This document shows positions 16,705-25,400 of a DNA stretch of 64,000 nt, piece by piece (the first letter of the stretch is position 1; each line of letters begins with the position of its first letter). The notes beneath the pieces are model-generated. The model had not been told where the DNA came from. It ran no database searches and was given only the letters and a program-made list of their open reading frames with translations. Where the stretch lies: the NCBI GenBank assembly GCA_958296025.1, contig OY282430.1, positions 2,666,001-2,730,000 of the forward strand, written 5' to 3'. A program made the translations under genes and the position numbers. Source of the stretch: an uncultured Pseudomonadales bacterium. GTDB taxonomy: Bacteria > Pseudomonadota > Gammaproteobacteria > Pseudomonadales > Azotimanducaceae.

Positions 16705-17412
16705 TTGAACGCCAGCAACATAGACCCCGCCGAAATCGATAAATTCGATGCGCTGGCGCAGCGCTGGTGGGACCCGGATGGGGGCTTCAGGGCGCTGCAC
16801 GACATCAACCCGGTGCGCTTGGCGTATGTGCTGGAACATTCGGATTTAGAGCACGGCCCGATTTTGGACGTCGGCTGCGGCGGCGGCATTCTGACCGAGG
16901 CGCTAGCTGCCGCCGGAGCCGAAGTCACCGGCATCGACATGGCCGCGAAACCCTTGGCCGTAGCCCGCCGGCACGCCGATGCGAACGACACCCAAGTGGA
17001 GTACCTCGCCACCACCGCCGAAGACCTGGCGCAAGACCGCCCCGGCGCCTTCGCCGCCGTCACCTGCTTGGAGTTGCTGGAGCACGTTCCCGACTACGCC
17101 AGCACAGTCCGCGCCTGCGCCGAGTTGGCCGCCCCTGGCGCAACGCTGATCTTCTCCACCATCAACCGCCATCCGAAAGCCTATCTGCTGGCGGTGCTCG
17201 GTGCCGAGTACCTGCTGAACATCCTGCCCAAGGGCACTCACGACTACGCCAAATTCATTCGCCCCTCGGAACTGGCCGCCGCCGTGCGCCAAGCGGGGCT
17301 GCAAACGGAGGAGATCATCGGCCTGCGCTACAACCCCTTCTCACGCATCGCCAAGCTGTCCTCGGACGTGGACGTGAACTACCTGCTGCGGGCCGGCAAG
17401 CCAAAGCAGTAG
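16705..17412 (+). CDS. ubiG: Ubiquinone biosynthesis O-methyltransferase
   Basis: SAM-dependent methyltransferase acting at both O-methylation steps of ubiquinone synthesis. About 235 residues. UbiG hallmarks include DPAEIDKFDALAQRWWDPDG, LHDINPVRLAYV, the SAM-binding LDVGCGGGILTEALAAAGAEVTGID, the LELLEHVPD motif, and STINRHPKAYLLAVLGAEYLL...PKGTHDYAKFIRPSEL. A TTG at 16705 is taken as the start because the conserved N-terminus begins there; an upstream in-frame start would extend into the mtaD gene and adds no conserved sequence. The gap after mtaD is 77 bases. Confidence 0.92.
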   Translation: MNASNIDPAEIDKFDALAQRWWDPDGGFRALHDINPVRLAYVLEHSDLEHGPILDVGCGGGILTEALAAAGAEVTGIDMAAKPLAVARRHADANDTQVEYLATTAEDLAQDRPGAFAAVTCLELLEHVPDYASTVRACAELAAPGATLIFSTINRHPKAYLLAVLGAEYLLNILPKGTHDYAKFIRPSELAAAVRQAGLQTEEIIGLRYNPFSRIAKLSSDVDVNYLLRAGKPKQ

Positions 17413-17552
17413 CACCTTGAACGATGAACCGAGCTCCCCGCCGGCGCGAAGCCTTGGCGCGACTTTTCGCCCGGCGGCGGCATTCTTAGCGGGGCTCAAT
17501 TCTGGACATCGGCGCGATCTATCCTGAGCTGGCCCAAGCCCGAGCGCGATGG

Positions 17553-18317
17553 CGTTATCTGCCGGCGGAGGCCGGCTTTGCCGGCAAGACCGTTCTGGTC
17601 ACCGGCGCGGGGGACGGCATCGGGCAGGCGCTGGCGAAGACGTTGGCCCTGTATGGCGCGGACGTGGTGTTGCTCGGCAAGACCCGCACCAAGCTGGAGG
17701 CGGTGTTTGACTGGATTGCCGAACACAGCGCCACCCAGCCGGTCATCGTCCCCTGCGACCTCAACTTCCTAAACCAAGACGGCGCGGCAGCCTTGGCCGA
17801 GCAAGTGCGGGCGGAATTCGGCCGTCTCGACAGCCTGGTCCACAACGCTTCGACGCTGGGCCCGAAAACGCCCATCGAGCACTACCCGCTAGCCGAGTGG
17901 GAGGCCGTCACCAAGGTGAACCTCACCGCCGCCGTCGCCTTGACCCAAGCCCTGACGCCCCTGCTGCGGGAGACTGGGCAACCTCAGGGCGCCGAAACCT
18001 CCATCGTCTTCACCTCGTCCTCCGTAGGCCGCCAAGGGCGGGCCTATTGGGGCGCTTACGCGGCCTCCAAGTTCGCCGTTGAGGGCCTGATGCAGGTGCT
18101 CGCCGACGAATTGGCCCATGAAGGCGCCATCCGCGTCAACAGCCTCAACCCCGGCGCCACCCGCACCGCCATGCGGCGGCTGGCCTACCCCGGCGAAGAC
18201 CCGGCCGCGGTGCCGCCGCCGGAAGCCCGCTTGGACCTCTATCTCTACCTGCTCAGCGACGCCGCCAAGGGTGTAACGGGGCGGGCTTTAGACGCCCGCG
18301 GATGGGCGGGTCCTTGA
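17553..18317 (+). CDS. yciK: YciK-type short-chain dehydrogenase, start codon unclear
   Basis: An SDR oxidoreductase of the YciK group, about 250 residues; the physiological substrate is unknown. The Rossmann loop VTGAGDGIG, the NAG-equivalent HNAST, and FTSSSVGRQGRAYWGAYAASKFA with catalytic Ser, Tyr and Lys are present, plus INPGATRT-like SLNPGATRTAMRRLAYPGEDP. The oddity is the start: the frame carrying the Rossmann loop has no ATG, GTG or TTG between its upstream stop (17487-17489) and a TTG at 17643 that lies inside the fold. The given start is only where the family would begin. An ATG at 17549 would fit if one following G were absent. CTG or ATT initiation is the alternative. Confidence 0.75.
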   Translation, partial: RYLPAEAGFAGKTVLVTGAGDGIGQALAKTLALYGADVVLLGKTRTKLEAVFDWIAEHSATQPVIVPCDLNFLNQDGAAALAEQVRAEFGRLDSLVHNASTLGPKTPIEHYPLAEWEAVTKVNLTAAVALTQALTPLLRETGQPQGAETSIVFTSSSVGRQGRAYWGAYAASKFAVEGLMQVLADELAHEGAIRVNSLNPGATRTAMRRLAYPGEDPAAVPPPEARLDLYLYLLSDAAKGVTGRALDARGWAGP

Positions 18318-18377
18318 CGCCGCATACACCGGAGCAGCAACCAATCCGCCCCCGCGGATCAACCCGTGACAGGTTAA

Positions 18378-19220
18378 CTATCTCCTCGGCCCTTCGACTG
18401 CAAGGGGCAGCTTGGGATAGGGCATCAACAGCGACTCCTTGGTTTCCTTGTGCGGGCTGCGACGGGGTAGGGTTGGGCGCAGGTGCAGCAGGGCGTACAG
18501 AGTTTTGAGGTCGCGTCCGTTGAGCTCGGCGTAGCGGCCCCGGCGCAGGGTGGAGGGCAGCACGACGGGGCCGTAGCGAACCCGTTTTAGGCGGCTGACC
18601 GGGTGCCCCACCTGCTCGAATAACTTGCGCACGGCGTGGTTCTTGCCGTCCATCAGCACCGCGTGATACCAGTGGTTGCGCCCGCCGCCGTCGTAGTAGC
18701 GCACATCGCTGAAGGCGTGGCGTTGACCGTCGATCACGACACCCTTGACGAGGCGGCCCAGCAATTCGTCATCCAAGCGCCCGTCCACCCGCACGGCGTA
18801 CTCCCGGTCCAGGCCGGTGGATGGATGCATCATGCGGTTGACCAACTCGCCGTCGTTGGCCAGCACCAGCAGGCCGGAGGTTTGCAAATCCAGCCGCCCG
18901 ACGGCAATCCAGCGTCCGCTCCGTAAGGGCGGCAGGCTGTCAAAGATCGTGGGGCGGCCTTCCGGGTCTTGGCGGGTGCAGACCACGCCCTGCGGTTTGT
19001 TCAGCACCAACACCCGGCTGATGTCCGGCCTTTGCCGGCTAATCTTGCGGCCGTCCAAGGCCACCACGTCCTCGCACCCGAGGCGCTGCCCCAAATGCGC
19101 CGGCACACCATTGACGGACACTCTTCCGGCGGCAATCCATTGCTCAATGCGCCGCCGCGAACCCAAGCCGAGATCGGCCAAGGCCTTGTGCAACTTTGGC
19201 GGCTGGGAAGACGGCATCAC
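18378..19220 (-). CDS. rluB: 23S rRNA pseudouridine synthase RluB
   Basis: Converts a uridine of 23S rRNA (U2605 in E. coli) to pseudouridine. The 280-residue protein has an N-terminal S4 RNA-binding domain (about residues 8-55) and an RsuA-family catalytic domain. The catalytic aspartate is D111 in VGRLDLQTSGLLVL, and LNKPQGVVCTRQDPEGRPT and AVRKLFEQVGHPVSRLKRVRYGPV are typical. Placement downstream of scpA-scpB is conserved in gammaproteobacteria. It converges on yciK, with 60 bases between, and is 186 bases after scpB. The last 35 residues are basic and less conserved. Confidence 0.92.
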   Translation of the reverse strand: MMPSSQPPKLHKALADLGLGSRRRIEQWIAAGRVSVNGVPAHLGQRLGCEDVVALDGRKISRQRPDISRVLVLNKPQGVVCTRQDPEGRPTIFDSLPPLRSGRWIAVGRLDLQTSGLLVLANDGELVNRMMHPSTGLDREYAVRVDGRLDDELLGRLVKGVVIDGQRHAFSDVRYYDGGGRNHWYHAVLMDGKNHAVRKLFEQVGHPVSRLKRVRYGPVVLPSTLRRGRYAELNGRDLKTLYALLHLRPTLPRRSPHKETKESLLMPYPKLPLAVEGPRR

Positions 19221-19406
19221 AACAACCCGAAACTGCCCCCGGCCCGCCTTGCGCCTACGCCCACCCCAAGACGGGCGGCATTCGATTCGACGCCATAGGG
19301 CACCCTCCGCTTGGGCGCGTCAGGCGGAGCGGCTGCCGTCAAGGAGGCGGACATCAGCGACCTCGGGCCGCAATGTTCTCTCCAGTGATGTTCTTTTCTG
19401 ATTCCA

Positions 19407-20195
19407 CTACCGCTTTGGGTTGGGCAGCTGGACCACATTGGCCATCGGGTCCGGCGCGGGGCCTTCAGGCGCGTCGTCTCCGTCGGAGGGAAGCGTGGCG
19501 GGGTCGCCCTCGGCTGAGTTGACACCCGCCCCGCCGGCATCCCCTAGGCCGGAAGCCTCCTCATCCGCCGCCGCCCCGGAGGCTGCCTCAGGCTCCGCAC
19601 CGGCCATTTCATCGACGTCATCATCGGCCAAGGGTTCAATCAACTTCTCTATTTCCTGCAGGGACGGCAGCTCATTGAGGCTCTTCAAGTTGAAGTAGTC
19701 CAGAAAGGCGCGGGTGCTGCCGTAGAGGTTCGGGCGACCGGGCACCTCCCGCTGGCCGAGAACGCGGATCCAGCCCCGCTCCAGCAGGGTGCGCATGATG
19801 CTCTGGCTGACGCCGACGCCGCGAATGTGCTCGATGTCCGCACGGGTGACGGGCTGCTTATAGACGATCAGCGCCAAGGTCTCCAACAGGGCGCGGCTGT
19901 AGCGGGGCGGCTTCTCCTGCCACAGCCGGCTAACCCAAGGGCTGAGCGCTTGGCGAATCTGAAAGCGATAGCCAGTGGCCACCTGCTTGAGTTCGTAGCC
20001 GTGCGCGGCGGCGCCTTCGGCCAATTGGTCGAGCGCTTCCCTGATCTGCTGGCGGGCCTGTTCGGCCTCCAGCTCCTCGGCGCGGAACAAGGCCGCAAGG
20101 CGGTTGACGGATAGCGGCTCATCGGCCGCCATCAGCGCCGCTTCCACGATTTTCCGCAACTGGGCGACAGCCAAGGGTTCCTTGGGTTCGCTCAT
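19407..20195 (-). CDS. scpB: Segregation and condensation protein B
   Basis: Kleisin-associated subunit of the SMC-ScpAB condensin complex. The conserved tandem winged-helix core occupies about residues 8-180: LRKIVEAALMAADEPLSVNRLAALF, GYRFQIRQALSPWVSRLWQEKPPRYSRALLETLALIVYKQPVTRADIEHIRGVGVS, and GRPNLYGSTRAFLDYFNLKSLNELP. The remaining 80 residues form an acidic, Ala/Gly-rich disordered tail, longer than in most ScpB proteins. The start overlaps the scpA stop by 4 bases, indicating coupling. Identity is secure. Confidence 0.93.
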   Translation of the reverse strand: MSEPKEPLAVAQLRKIVEAALMAADEPLSVNRLAALFRAEELEAEQARQQIREALDQLAEGAAAHGYELKQVATGYRFQIRQALSPWVSRLWQEKPPRYSRALLETLALIVYKQPVTRADIEHIRGVGVSQSIMRTLLERGWIRVLGQREVPGRPNLYGSTRAFLDYFNLKSLNELPSLQEIEKLIEPLADDDVDEMAGAEPEAASGAAADEEASGLGDAGGAGVNSAEGDPATLPSDGDDAPEGPAPDPMANVVQLPNPKR

Positions 20196-21169
20196 GTGTT
20201 GGCGCCCGCCGCCCGCAAGTAGATGGGCGCGAACGGTTCGCTTTGGGTGAATTCCACCAAGCCTTCGCGCAGCAACTCCGTGGCGGCTAGGAAAGTGACC
20301 ACCACGCCGGCGCGCCCCTCCTCCAAGTTGAACAGCTCGGCGAACGGCACAAAGGCGGTTGCCTGAGCGAGCCGCGCCAGCACATTGGCCATGCGTTCGC
20401 GCACGGAAAGGGCTTCGCCTTGCACCGCATGGTGGCGGAAGCGCTCCGCCCGCTGCAGGACCTCCGCCAAGGCGACGAGCACCTCGCGCAAATCCACCGC
20501 CGGCTGCGCATACTGCTTGACGAGTTGCGGACGCTGCGGCTGCACCGGCATGATGTCCCGTTCCATGCGCGGCAATCGGTCGAGCTGCGCGGCGGCGGCC
20601 TTGATGCGCTCGTACTCCTGCAGGCGGCGAATGAGTTCGGCGCGGGGGTCCGCCTCCTCCTCCGCCTGCGCATGACGGGGCAGCAGCAGGCTGGACTTGA
20701 TGGCGGTTAGGGTGGCGGCCATGGCCAGATACTCCCCGGCCAAATCCACGTCCAACACCTGCATCAGTTCGATGTAGCGCATGTACTGATCGGTAATTTC
20801 GGAGACGCTCACCTCAAGCAGGTCGAGATTGCGCCGCCGGATGAGGTAAAGCAGCAGGTCCAGCGGCCCCTCAAATGCCTCCAAGAAGACCACCAAGGCG
20901 TCCGGCGGAATGTACAGGTCGGCCGGCAGCTCGCTGACGGAGCGTCCCTCCACCACAGCCACAACATCCGCACCCGCGTCCAGGTCCCGGGATGGCGAAG
21001 GGGCGCATGTTTGCCGGTCTTGCGCTGATTGAACGCCCTGGGCCGGTTGATCCCCAGCCAACCGAGCGTCCCCGGCCTTTCGACCCTTAGCGGAAGGCGC
21101 ACCAAGAGTTGGCTGATCCCCGGCCAATTGGTCATCCTCAGCTTCGTGGCTGTCCTTGCGGGCGCTCAT
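20192..21169 (-). CDS. scpA: Segregation and condensation protein A
   Basis: Kleisin subunit that bridges the SMC heads. Residues about 80-325 match gammaproteobacterial ScpA: ELPADLYIPPDALVVFLEAFEGPLDLLLYLIRRR, EITDQYMRYIELMQ, LAGEYLAMAATLTAIKSSLLLPR and the C-terminal winged helix. The first 70 residues are extra, hydrophilic, and include two imperfect 22-residue repeats starting LAGDQP (residues 15 and 37). Both ends overlap neighbours by 4 bases (trpS upstream, scpB downstream), so trpS-scpA-scpB is one coupled unit. A MksB/E alternative is not favoured. Confidence 0.93.
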   Translation of the reverse strand: MSARKDSHEAEDDQLAGDQPTLGAPSAKGRKAGDARLAGDQPAQGVQSAQDRQTCAPSPSRDLDAGADVVAVVEGRSVSELPADLYIPPDALVVFLEAFEGPLDLLLYLIRRRNLDLLEVSVSEITDQYMRYIELMQVLDVDLAGEYLAMAATLTAIKSSLLLPRHAQAEEEADPRAELIRRLQEYERIKAAAAQLDRLPRMERDIMPVQPQRPQLVKQYAQPAVDLREVLVALAEVLQRAERFRHHAVQGEALSVRERMANVLARLAQATAFVPFAELFNLEEGRAGVVVTFLAATELLREGLVEFTQSEPFAPIYLRAAGANT

Positions 21170-22380
21170 TTGTGCGCAATGCCGATGCTGGCGCGGACCT
21201 CATCCAGCGTTTCCCGCGCTGCTTCCCTAGCCCTTTCGGCCCCCTCCTGCAGAATGCGATGCACGAGGTCCGGTTGCTCCTCAAAGGGCTTGCCTCTTTC
21301 CGTCATCACGGATTGCTCGGCGGCGATGGCTTCAATGAGGGGCTTCTTGCAGTCCAGGCAACCGATGCCGGCGCTGCGGCAGCCATCCGCCGCCCACTTC
21401 AGAGTCGATGCCTCCGAATAGATTTTGTGCAGGTCGAAGACCGGACACTTGGCCGGGTCTCCTGGGTCTTGGCGGCGCTTGCGCGCCGGGTCCGTGCGCA
21501 TGGCCTGCACTTTCCTTTCCATTGCCGGCAGTGGTTCCCGCAACTCGATGGTGTTGTTGTAGGACTTGGACATCTTCTCGCCGTCCAGCCCCGGCACCTT
21601 CGCTTGCTCCGTCAACAGGGCCTGAGGTTCCGGCAGAATGATGCGCCCGCCGCCTTCCAGGTAGCCGAACAGCCGCTCCCGGTCGCCGATGGAAAGGTTC
21701 TGCTGTTCCGCCAAGAGCGCCCTACCCCGTTCCAATGCCTCGCCATCGCCCCGCTCCACATAGGCCCTGCGCAGGCTGCCGTACAGGCGGGCCGCCTTGC
21801 GCCCCATCTTCCTGATGGCCGCTTGGCAGTGCTCCTCAAAGCCCGGCTCACTGCCGAACAGGTGGTTGAAGCGCCGGGCGATTTCCCGGGAAAGCTCCAC
21901 ATGGGCCACCTGATCGGCACCCACCGGCACGTTGCCGGCCCGGTAGATGAGGATGTCCGCCGCCTGCAGCACCGGGTAGCCAAGAAAGCCGTAGGTGGCC
22001 AGCTCCCGATCGTTCAGGCGGGCCTGCATGTCCTTGTAGCTGGGCGCCCGCTCCAACCAACTGACCGGGGTGACCATGGACAGGAGCAAATGCAGTTCCG
22101 CGTGTTCCGGCACTTTCGACTGGATGAAAATCGCCGCTGCTGCAGGATTCACTCCGGCCGCCAGCCAGTCCACCAGCATGTCGAAACTGTGCTGTTCGAT
22201 TTGCCTAGTGTCCCCGTAGCCGGTGGTCAGGGCATGCCAGTCCGCTACTAAGTAGAAGCACTCATATTCGTGCTGCAGGGCAATCCAGTTCTTGAGCACA
22301 CCGTGGTAGTGCCCCAAATGCAGGCGGCCGGTGGGCCTCATGCCGGAGAGTACGCGGCGGCTGGCCGATTCAGAGCCCAT
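21166..22380 (-). CDS. trpS: Tryptophanyl-tRNA synthetase
   Basis: Class Ic aminoacyl-tRNA synthetase. The 404-residue form has SGMRPTGRLHLGHYHG (HIGH equivalent HLGH), the YPVLQAADILIYRAGNVPVGADQVAHVELSREIARRFN block and EKMSKSYNN. It is about 70 residues longer than E. coli TrpRS because of an insert before KMSKS, as in the longer pseudomonad type. The start at 22380 matches the family; an upstream in-frame codon would add 54 residues of unlikely sequence. It overlaps scpA by 4 bases. A two-cysteine CLDCKK segment lies near the C-terminus. Confidence 0.93.
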   Translation of the reverse strand: MGSESASRRVLSGMRPTGRLHLGHYHGVLKNWIALQHEYECFYLVADWHALTTGYGDTRQIEQHSFDMLVDWLAAGVNPAAAAIFIQSKVPEHAELHLLLSMVTPVSWLERAPSYKDMQARLNDRELATYGFLGYPVLQAADILIYRAGNVPVGADQVAHVELSREIARRFNHLFGSEPGFEEHCQAAIRKMGRKAARLYGSLRRAYVERGDGEALERGRALLAEQQNLSIGDRERLFGYLEGGGRIILPEPQALLTEQAKVPGLDGEKMSKSYNNTIELREPLPAMERKVQAMRTDPARKRRQDPGDPAKCPVFDLHKIYSEASTLKWAADGCRSAGIGCLDCKKPLIEAIAAEQSVMTERGKPFEEQPDLVHRILQEGAERAREAARETLDEVRASIGIAHK

Positions 22381-22550
22381 GCCGCCGCTGCAAAGATGGG
22401 GGGGACGAACAGGAACGCGGCCATCGCGGCCAAGCCGCAGCCTGATCGCCGCCGCAGAGGGATGTAGGGGCGATGCGCATGACTGCATTATAGGGCGGCG
22501 AAGGGCGGTTGTGCGATGACACGACGGGAATCGCCCCACCACCCTCTGCC

Positions 22551-23162
22551 CTAGCCCAGCTGGCCAACGCCTTGGCGAACCAATGTCGGCGGGTCGCTGT
22601 TGAGGTCCACCACCGTCGTCGGCTCCGTACCGGCGTGGCCGCCGTCTATCACCAGATCCAGGCTGTCGCCCAAGGCGCGGCGGATTTCGTCGCCATCGGT
22701 GAGCGGCCGGTCGGCATCGGGCAAGCGTAGGGTGGTGGTCATCATCGGTTGGCCCAGGGCCTCTATCAAGCCTAGGGCGATGGGATTGGCCGGCACCCGC
22801 AGGCCGATGGTTCGGCGCTTCGGATGCACCAAGCGGCGGGGTGCCTCCCGGGTGGCCGGCAGCAGGAAGGTGAACGGGCCTGGAGTGTGCCGCTTAAGGA
22901 TGCGGTAGCTGCGGTTATCGACCCTGGCGTATTTGGCGATTTCCGAGAGGTCCCGGCAGCAGAGGGTGAAGAAGTGCTTGCCGCCGAGCCGCCGCAACGT
23001 GCGCATGCGGTCCAACGCCGATTTGTCGCCGACCCGGCAACCGATGGCGTAAGTGGTGTCTGTGGGATAGGCCGCCAACCCGCCGCCCGCCAAAATATCC
23101 GCCGCCCGCCGCAGCAAGCGCTGCTGCGGATGGGATGGATGAATGACGAAGTATTGGCACAC
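22551..23162 (-). CDS. yciO: YciO-type Sua5/TsaC family protein
   Basis: A 203-residue protein of the Sua5-YciO-YrdC family. E. coli YciO is the closest match I recall: QYFVIHPSHPQQRLL, GGLAAYPTDTTYAIGCRV, HFFTLCCRDLSEIAKYARVDN, GPFTFLLPAT, RRTIGLRVPANPIA and PTTVVDLN. True TsaC makes threonylcarbamoyl-AMP for tRNA t6A; YciO proteins are related, and whether they do the same is less certain. The GTG start at 23162 has GAGGG 8 bases before it and overlaps the stop of a 50-codon gene (TAGTG junction). Confidence 0.88.
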   Translation of the reverse strand: MCQYFVIHPSHPQQRLLRRAADILAGGGLAAYPTDTTYAIGCRVGDKSALDRMRTLRRLGGKHFFTLCCRDLSEIAKYARVDNRSYRILKRHTPGPFTFLLPATREAPRRLVHPKRRTIGLRVPANPIALGLIEALGQPMMTTTLRLPDADRPLTDGDEIRRALGDSLDLVIDGGHAGTEPTTVVDLNSDPPTLVRQGVGQLG

Positions 23163-23314
23163 TAGGCCGCCCTCAGGCCGCGCAACCAAGATGTCCGAGC
23201 CTTGGCGTCGTAACCGACGGCGTAGTGGCCGCCTTGGATTCCATCGGTCAGCCAGCCCGCCAACACCCCGTAGAGAGCCAAGCCCCTTGGCCAAACCAAG
23301 CGTTCCTGGTTCAT
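23162..23314 (-). CDS. Overlooked 50-residue protein coupled on both sides
   Basis: An ATG-initiated frame of 50 codons fills exactly the gap between the CoA-transferase and yciO genes. Its ATG overlaps the upstream stop (ATGA, 23311-23314) and its stop overlaps the yciO GTG (TAGTG). The product begins MNQERLVWPRGLALYGVLAG and contains a central GWLTDGIQGGHYAVGYDA stretch; it is basic towards the end, with no clear membrane helix. I do not recognise it. Two stop-start overlaps in the right order are unlikely by chance and argue for real, translationally coupled expression. Confidence 0.55.
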   Translation of the reverse strand: MNQERLVWPRGLALYGVLAGWLTDGIQGGHYAVGYDAKARTSWLRGLRAA

Positions 23315-24504
23315 TGAACGACGTTTTCCTCCCGCAATCGACGGATCGCCTGCTCGCTGTAGCCGAGCTGCGCCAACAACTCATCGGTGTGCTGGCCCAT
23401 GGCCGGGGCCTCGCCGACGCAAGGCGCCTCGGCGGCGTGGACTGGCGGCCTCAAAGTCCGCACGGCATGGCCGCTGCGCGTTTCGTACTGGAGAATCCTC
23501 CCTGTGCCGCGCGGGAAATCCTCCGCCAATGCCTCTTCCACGTTGAGCACCGGCGCCGCCGGCAACTCGTTGCCGAAGCGCCGCAGCCAAACAGCGGTGG
23601 GCTGCGCACTCAGCGCCTCGTCCAAAACGGCGGTCAATTCGTCCCTGTGCTCAAGCCGGGCGGCGAAGGTGGCGAAACGCGGATCGTCCTGCAACTCCGG
23701 GCGGCCGATGGCGCGGCACAGGAATTGCCAGAACTTCTCCTTGTTGCACATGAGGTAGATCCAGCCATCGGCTGTCTTGTACAGCTGGCAGGGCGTCATG
23801 GAGAAGTGCGACGACCGCGGCACCCTATCCTGATGGTGGCCGGCGTTCAGCGACCACATGGCGACGTAGTTGAGATTGTGCAGGGCCACGTCATAGAGGC
23901 TGACGTCCAGATCCCGCCCGCGGCCGAGGGCGCGGGCCTCCAAGATGCCGGCCAAAAGCGCCATGGCCATGGTGACCCCCGCCTGCAGGTCCACAACCGA
24001 AAGGCCGAAGCGGGCCGGCGGGCCTTCCGGTTCACCGGTCAGCCAGAAATAACCCGCCTGGGCTTGCATGACGTAGTCGTAGCCCGGCCAATCCGCCCGG
24101 GGACCGTCGCGCCCATACGCGGTCAGATGGACGCACACCAAACGCTCGTTGGCTTGGCGCAAGCTCTCGTAGTCGAGACCCAAGCGGTTTGGCACGTCGC
24201 CACGCAAGTTATGCACCAAGCCATCGCTGCCGGCCGCCAACTTCAGCAGGACCTCCCGCCCCCGGGCGCTGCGCAGGTCTAGGGCGATGCTCCGCTTGCT
24301 GTGGTTAAACCCTTGAAAAAACAGGCTTTCGTCTTCGCCGCCCGGCAGGAAAAAGGGCCCCACGCTGCGCGACACATCGCCTTGGCCAGGGGCCTCAATC
24401 TTAATCACCTCGGCGCCCAGCGAGGCCAGCTGCAATGTGCCGTAAGGCCCGGCACCGTACTGCTCCACCGCCAAAATGCGCAAGCCCTGCAAAGGCAATG
24501 CCAT
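23311..24504 (-). CDS. CaiB/BaiF-type CoA-transferase (family III)
   Basis: Moves CoA between carboxylic acids; the donor and acceptor are not evident. About 397 residues. Family III features are LQGLRILAVEQYGAGPYGTLQLASLGAEVIKIE, RSIALDLRSARGREVLLKL, the catalytic aspartate expected near GYDYVMQAQAGYFWLTGEPEGPPARFG, and VSLYDVALHNLNYVAMW. The start at 24504 is chosen because GAGGAG lies just before it; an earlier in-frame ATG (24540) has no RBS. It heads the minus-strand run continuing into the 50-codon gene and yciO. It is divergent from yciB. Confidence 0.85.
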   Translation of the reverse strand: MALPLQGLRILAVEQYGAGPYGTLQLASLGAEVIKIEAPGQGDVSRSVGPFFLPGGEDESLFFQGFNHSKRSIALDLRSARGREVLLKLAAGSDGLVHNLRGDVPNRLGLDYESLRQANERLVCVHLTAYGRDGPRADWPGYDYVMQAQAGYFWLTGEPEGPPARFGLSVVDLQAGVTMAMALLAGILEARALGRGRDLDVSLYDVALHNLNYVAMWSLNAGHHQDRVPRSSHFSMTPCQLYKTADGWIYLMCNKEKFWQFLCRAIGRPELQDDPRFATFAARLEHRDELTAVLDEALSAQPTAVWLRRFGNELPAAPVLNVEEALAEDFPRGTGRILQYETRSGHAVRTLRPPVHAAEAPCVGEAPAMGQHTDELLAQLGYSEQAIRRLREENVVQ

Positions 24505-24621
24505 GACATTCTCCTCAAAGCTGTCTTTTTTCTTGGCCATTGAACAACGGAATCAGCGGGCCGAGCAACAGCAGCAGGAGGCTATGCTACTCCCGTTCGC
24601 CTGGATCTTCGCATCGCGAGG

Positions 24622-24641
24622 GGGGACAGGACACTAGCACC
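24622..24641. repeat. Extragenic repeat copy D
   Basis: GGGGACAGGACACTAG lies in the 272-base gap between the CoA-transferase and yciB. The 12-mer ACAGGACACTAG is identical to that in copy A near glnS. The rest of the gap shows no gene. Confidence 0.4.
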
Positions 24642-24776
24642 ACTTGCGCATTCTTCTCCCCGGCCGGCGAAGTCGTCCGGCGCCATCAGGAGGTACTGAA
24701 GCCGACAGCCCGGATCCATCCGGACGCCACATCTGCATTGACAGCGTTGGGCCGCATTGATTTACTTCCTGCAACG

Positions 24777-25343
24777 ATGCAGCAATTACTCGATTTCATA
24801 CCCATTTTGGTGTTCGTGGTGGTGTTCTTCACCACGGACATCTACTGGGCCACGGGCGCGTTGATGGCGGCGGTAACCTTACAGGTCGCCGTCTATAAAC
24901 TGAGTGCCCGACCCGTCGGCCGGGAACTGAAGCTCACTTTTTGGGTGAGCATCCTGTTCGGCGGCCTGACCCTCGTGCTGCGCGACGAGACCTTCATTCA
25001 ATGGAAGCCCACGGTGGTCAACTGGCTGCTCGGCGCCGCCCTGATTGGCGGCCATTTCATGGGCAAGAACCTGATCGAGAAGCTGCTCGGCGGGCAACTG
25101 AAGCTGCCGGCGCGGGTCTGGACCCACCTGAACTTCGGCTGGGCGGGGGGCTTCTTTCTGGCCGGGGCGCTGAACCTAGCGGTGGCCTACGGGTTCTCCC
25201 CGGAAGTCTGGGTGACCTACAAGCTAGTGGGCGGCTTGGCGCTGACCTTCGGCTACGTCGCCCTGACCCTCATCTACCTGCACCGGCTGGGGCTGCTGAG
25301 CCTGCCGGCGCAAACCAAGGACGCGGCGGAGCGGGACGAATGA
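24777..25343 (+). CDS. yciB: Inner membrane-spanning protein YciB (IspA/septation protein A)
   Basis: A 188-residue membrane protein of the YciB/IspZ family, linked to cell-envelope and septation functions. Five or six helices are evident. Family blocks include MQQLLDFIPILVFVVVFF, DIYWATGALMAAVTLQV, ILFGGLTLVLRDETFIQWKPTVVNWLLG and NFGWAGGFFLAGALNLAVAYGFS. The ATG at 24777 is the family start; an upstream in-frame extension from 24540 is non-conserved. It is followed closely by pdxJ. Confidence 0.93.
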   Translation: MQQLLDFIPILVFVVVFFTTDIYWATGALMAAVTLQVAVYKLSARPVGRELKLTFWVSILFGGLTLVLRDETFIQWKPTVVNWLLGAALIGGHFMGKNLIEKLLGGQLKLPARVWTHLNFGWAGGFFLAGALNLAVAYGFSPEVWVTYKLVGGLALTFGYVALTLIYLHRLGLLSLPAQTKDAAERDE

Positions 25344-25400
25344 AACCATCCCAGCGCGGCGGCGTCTTGCGCAAACGCTTTGCCGTTGGGCGCATCATCC

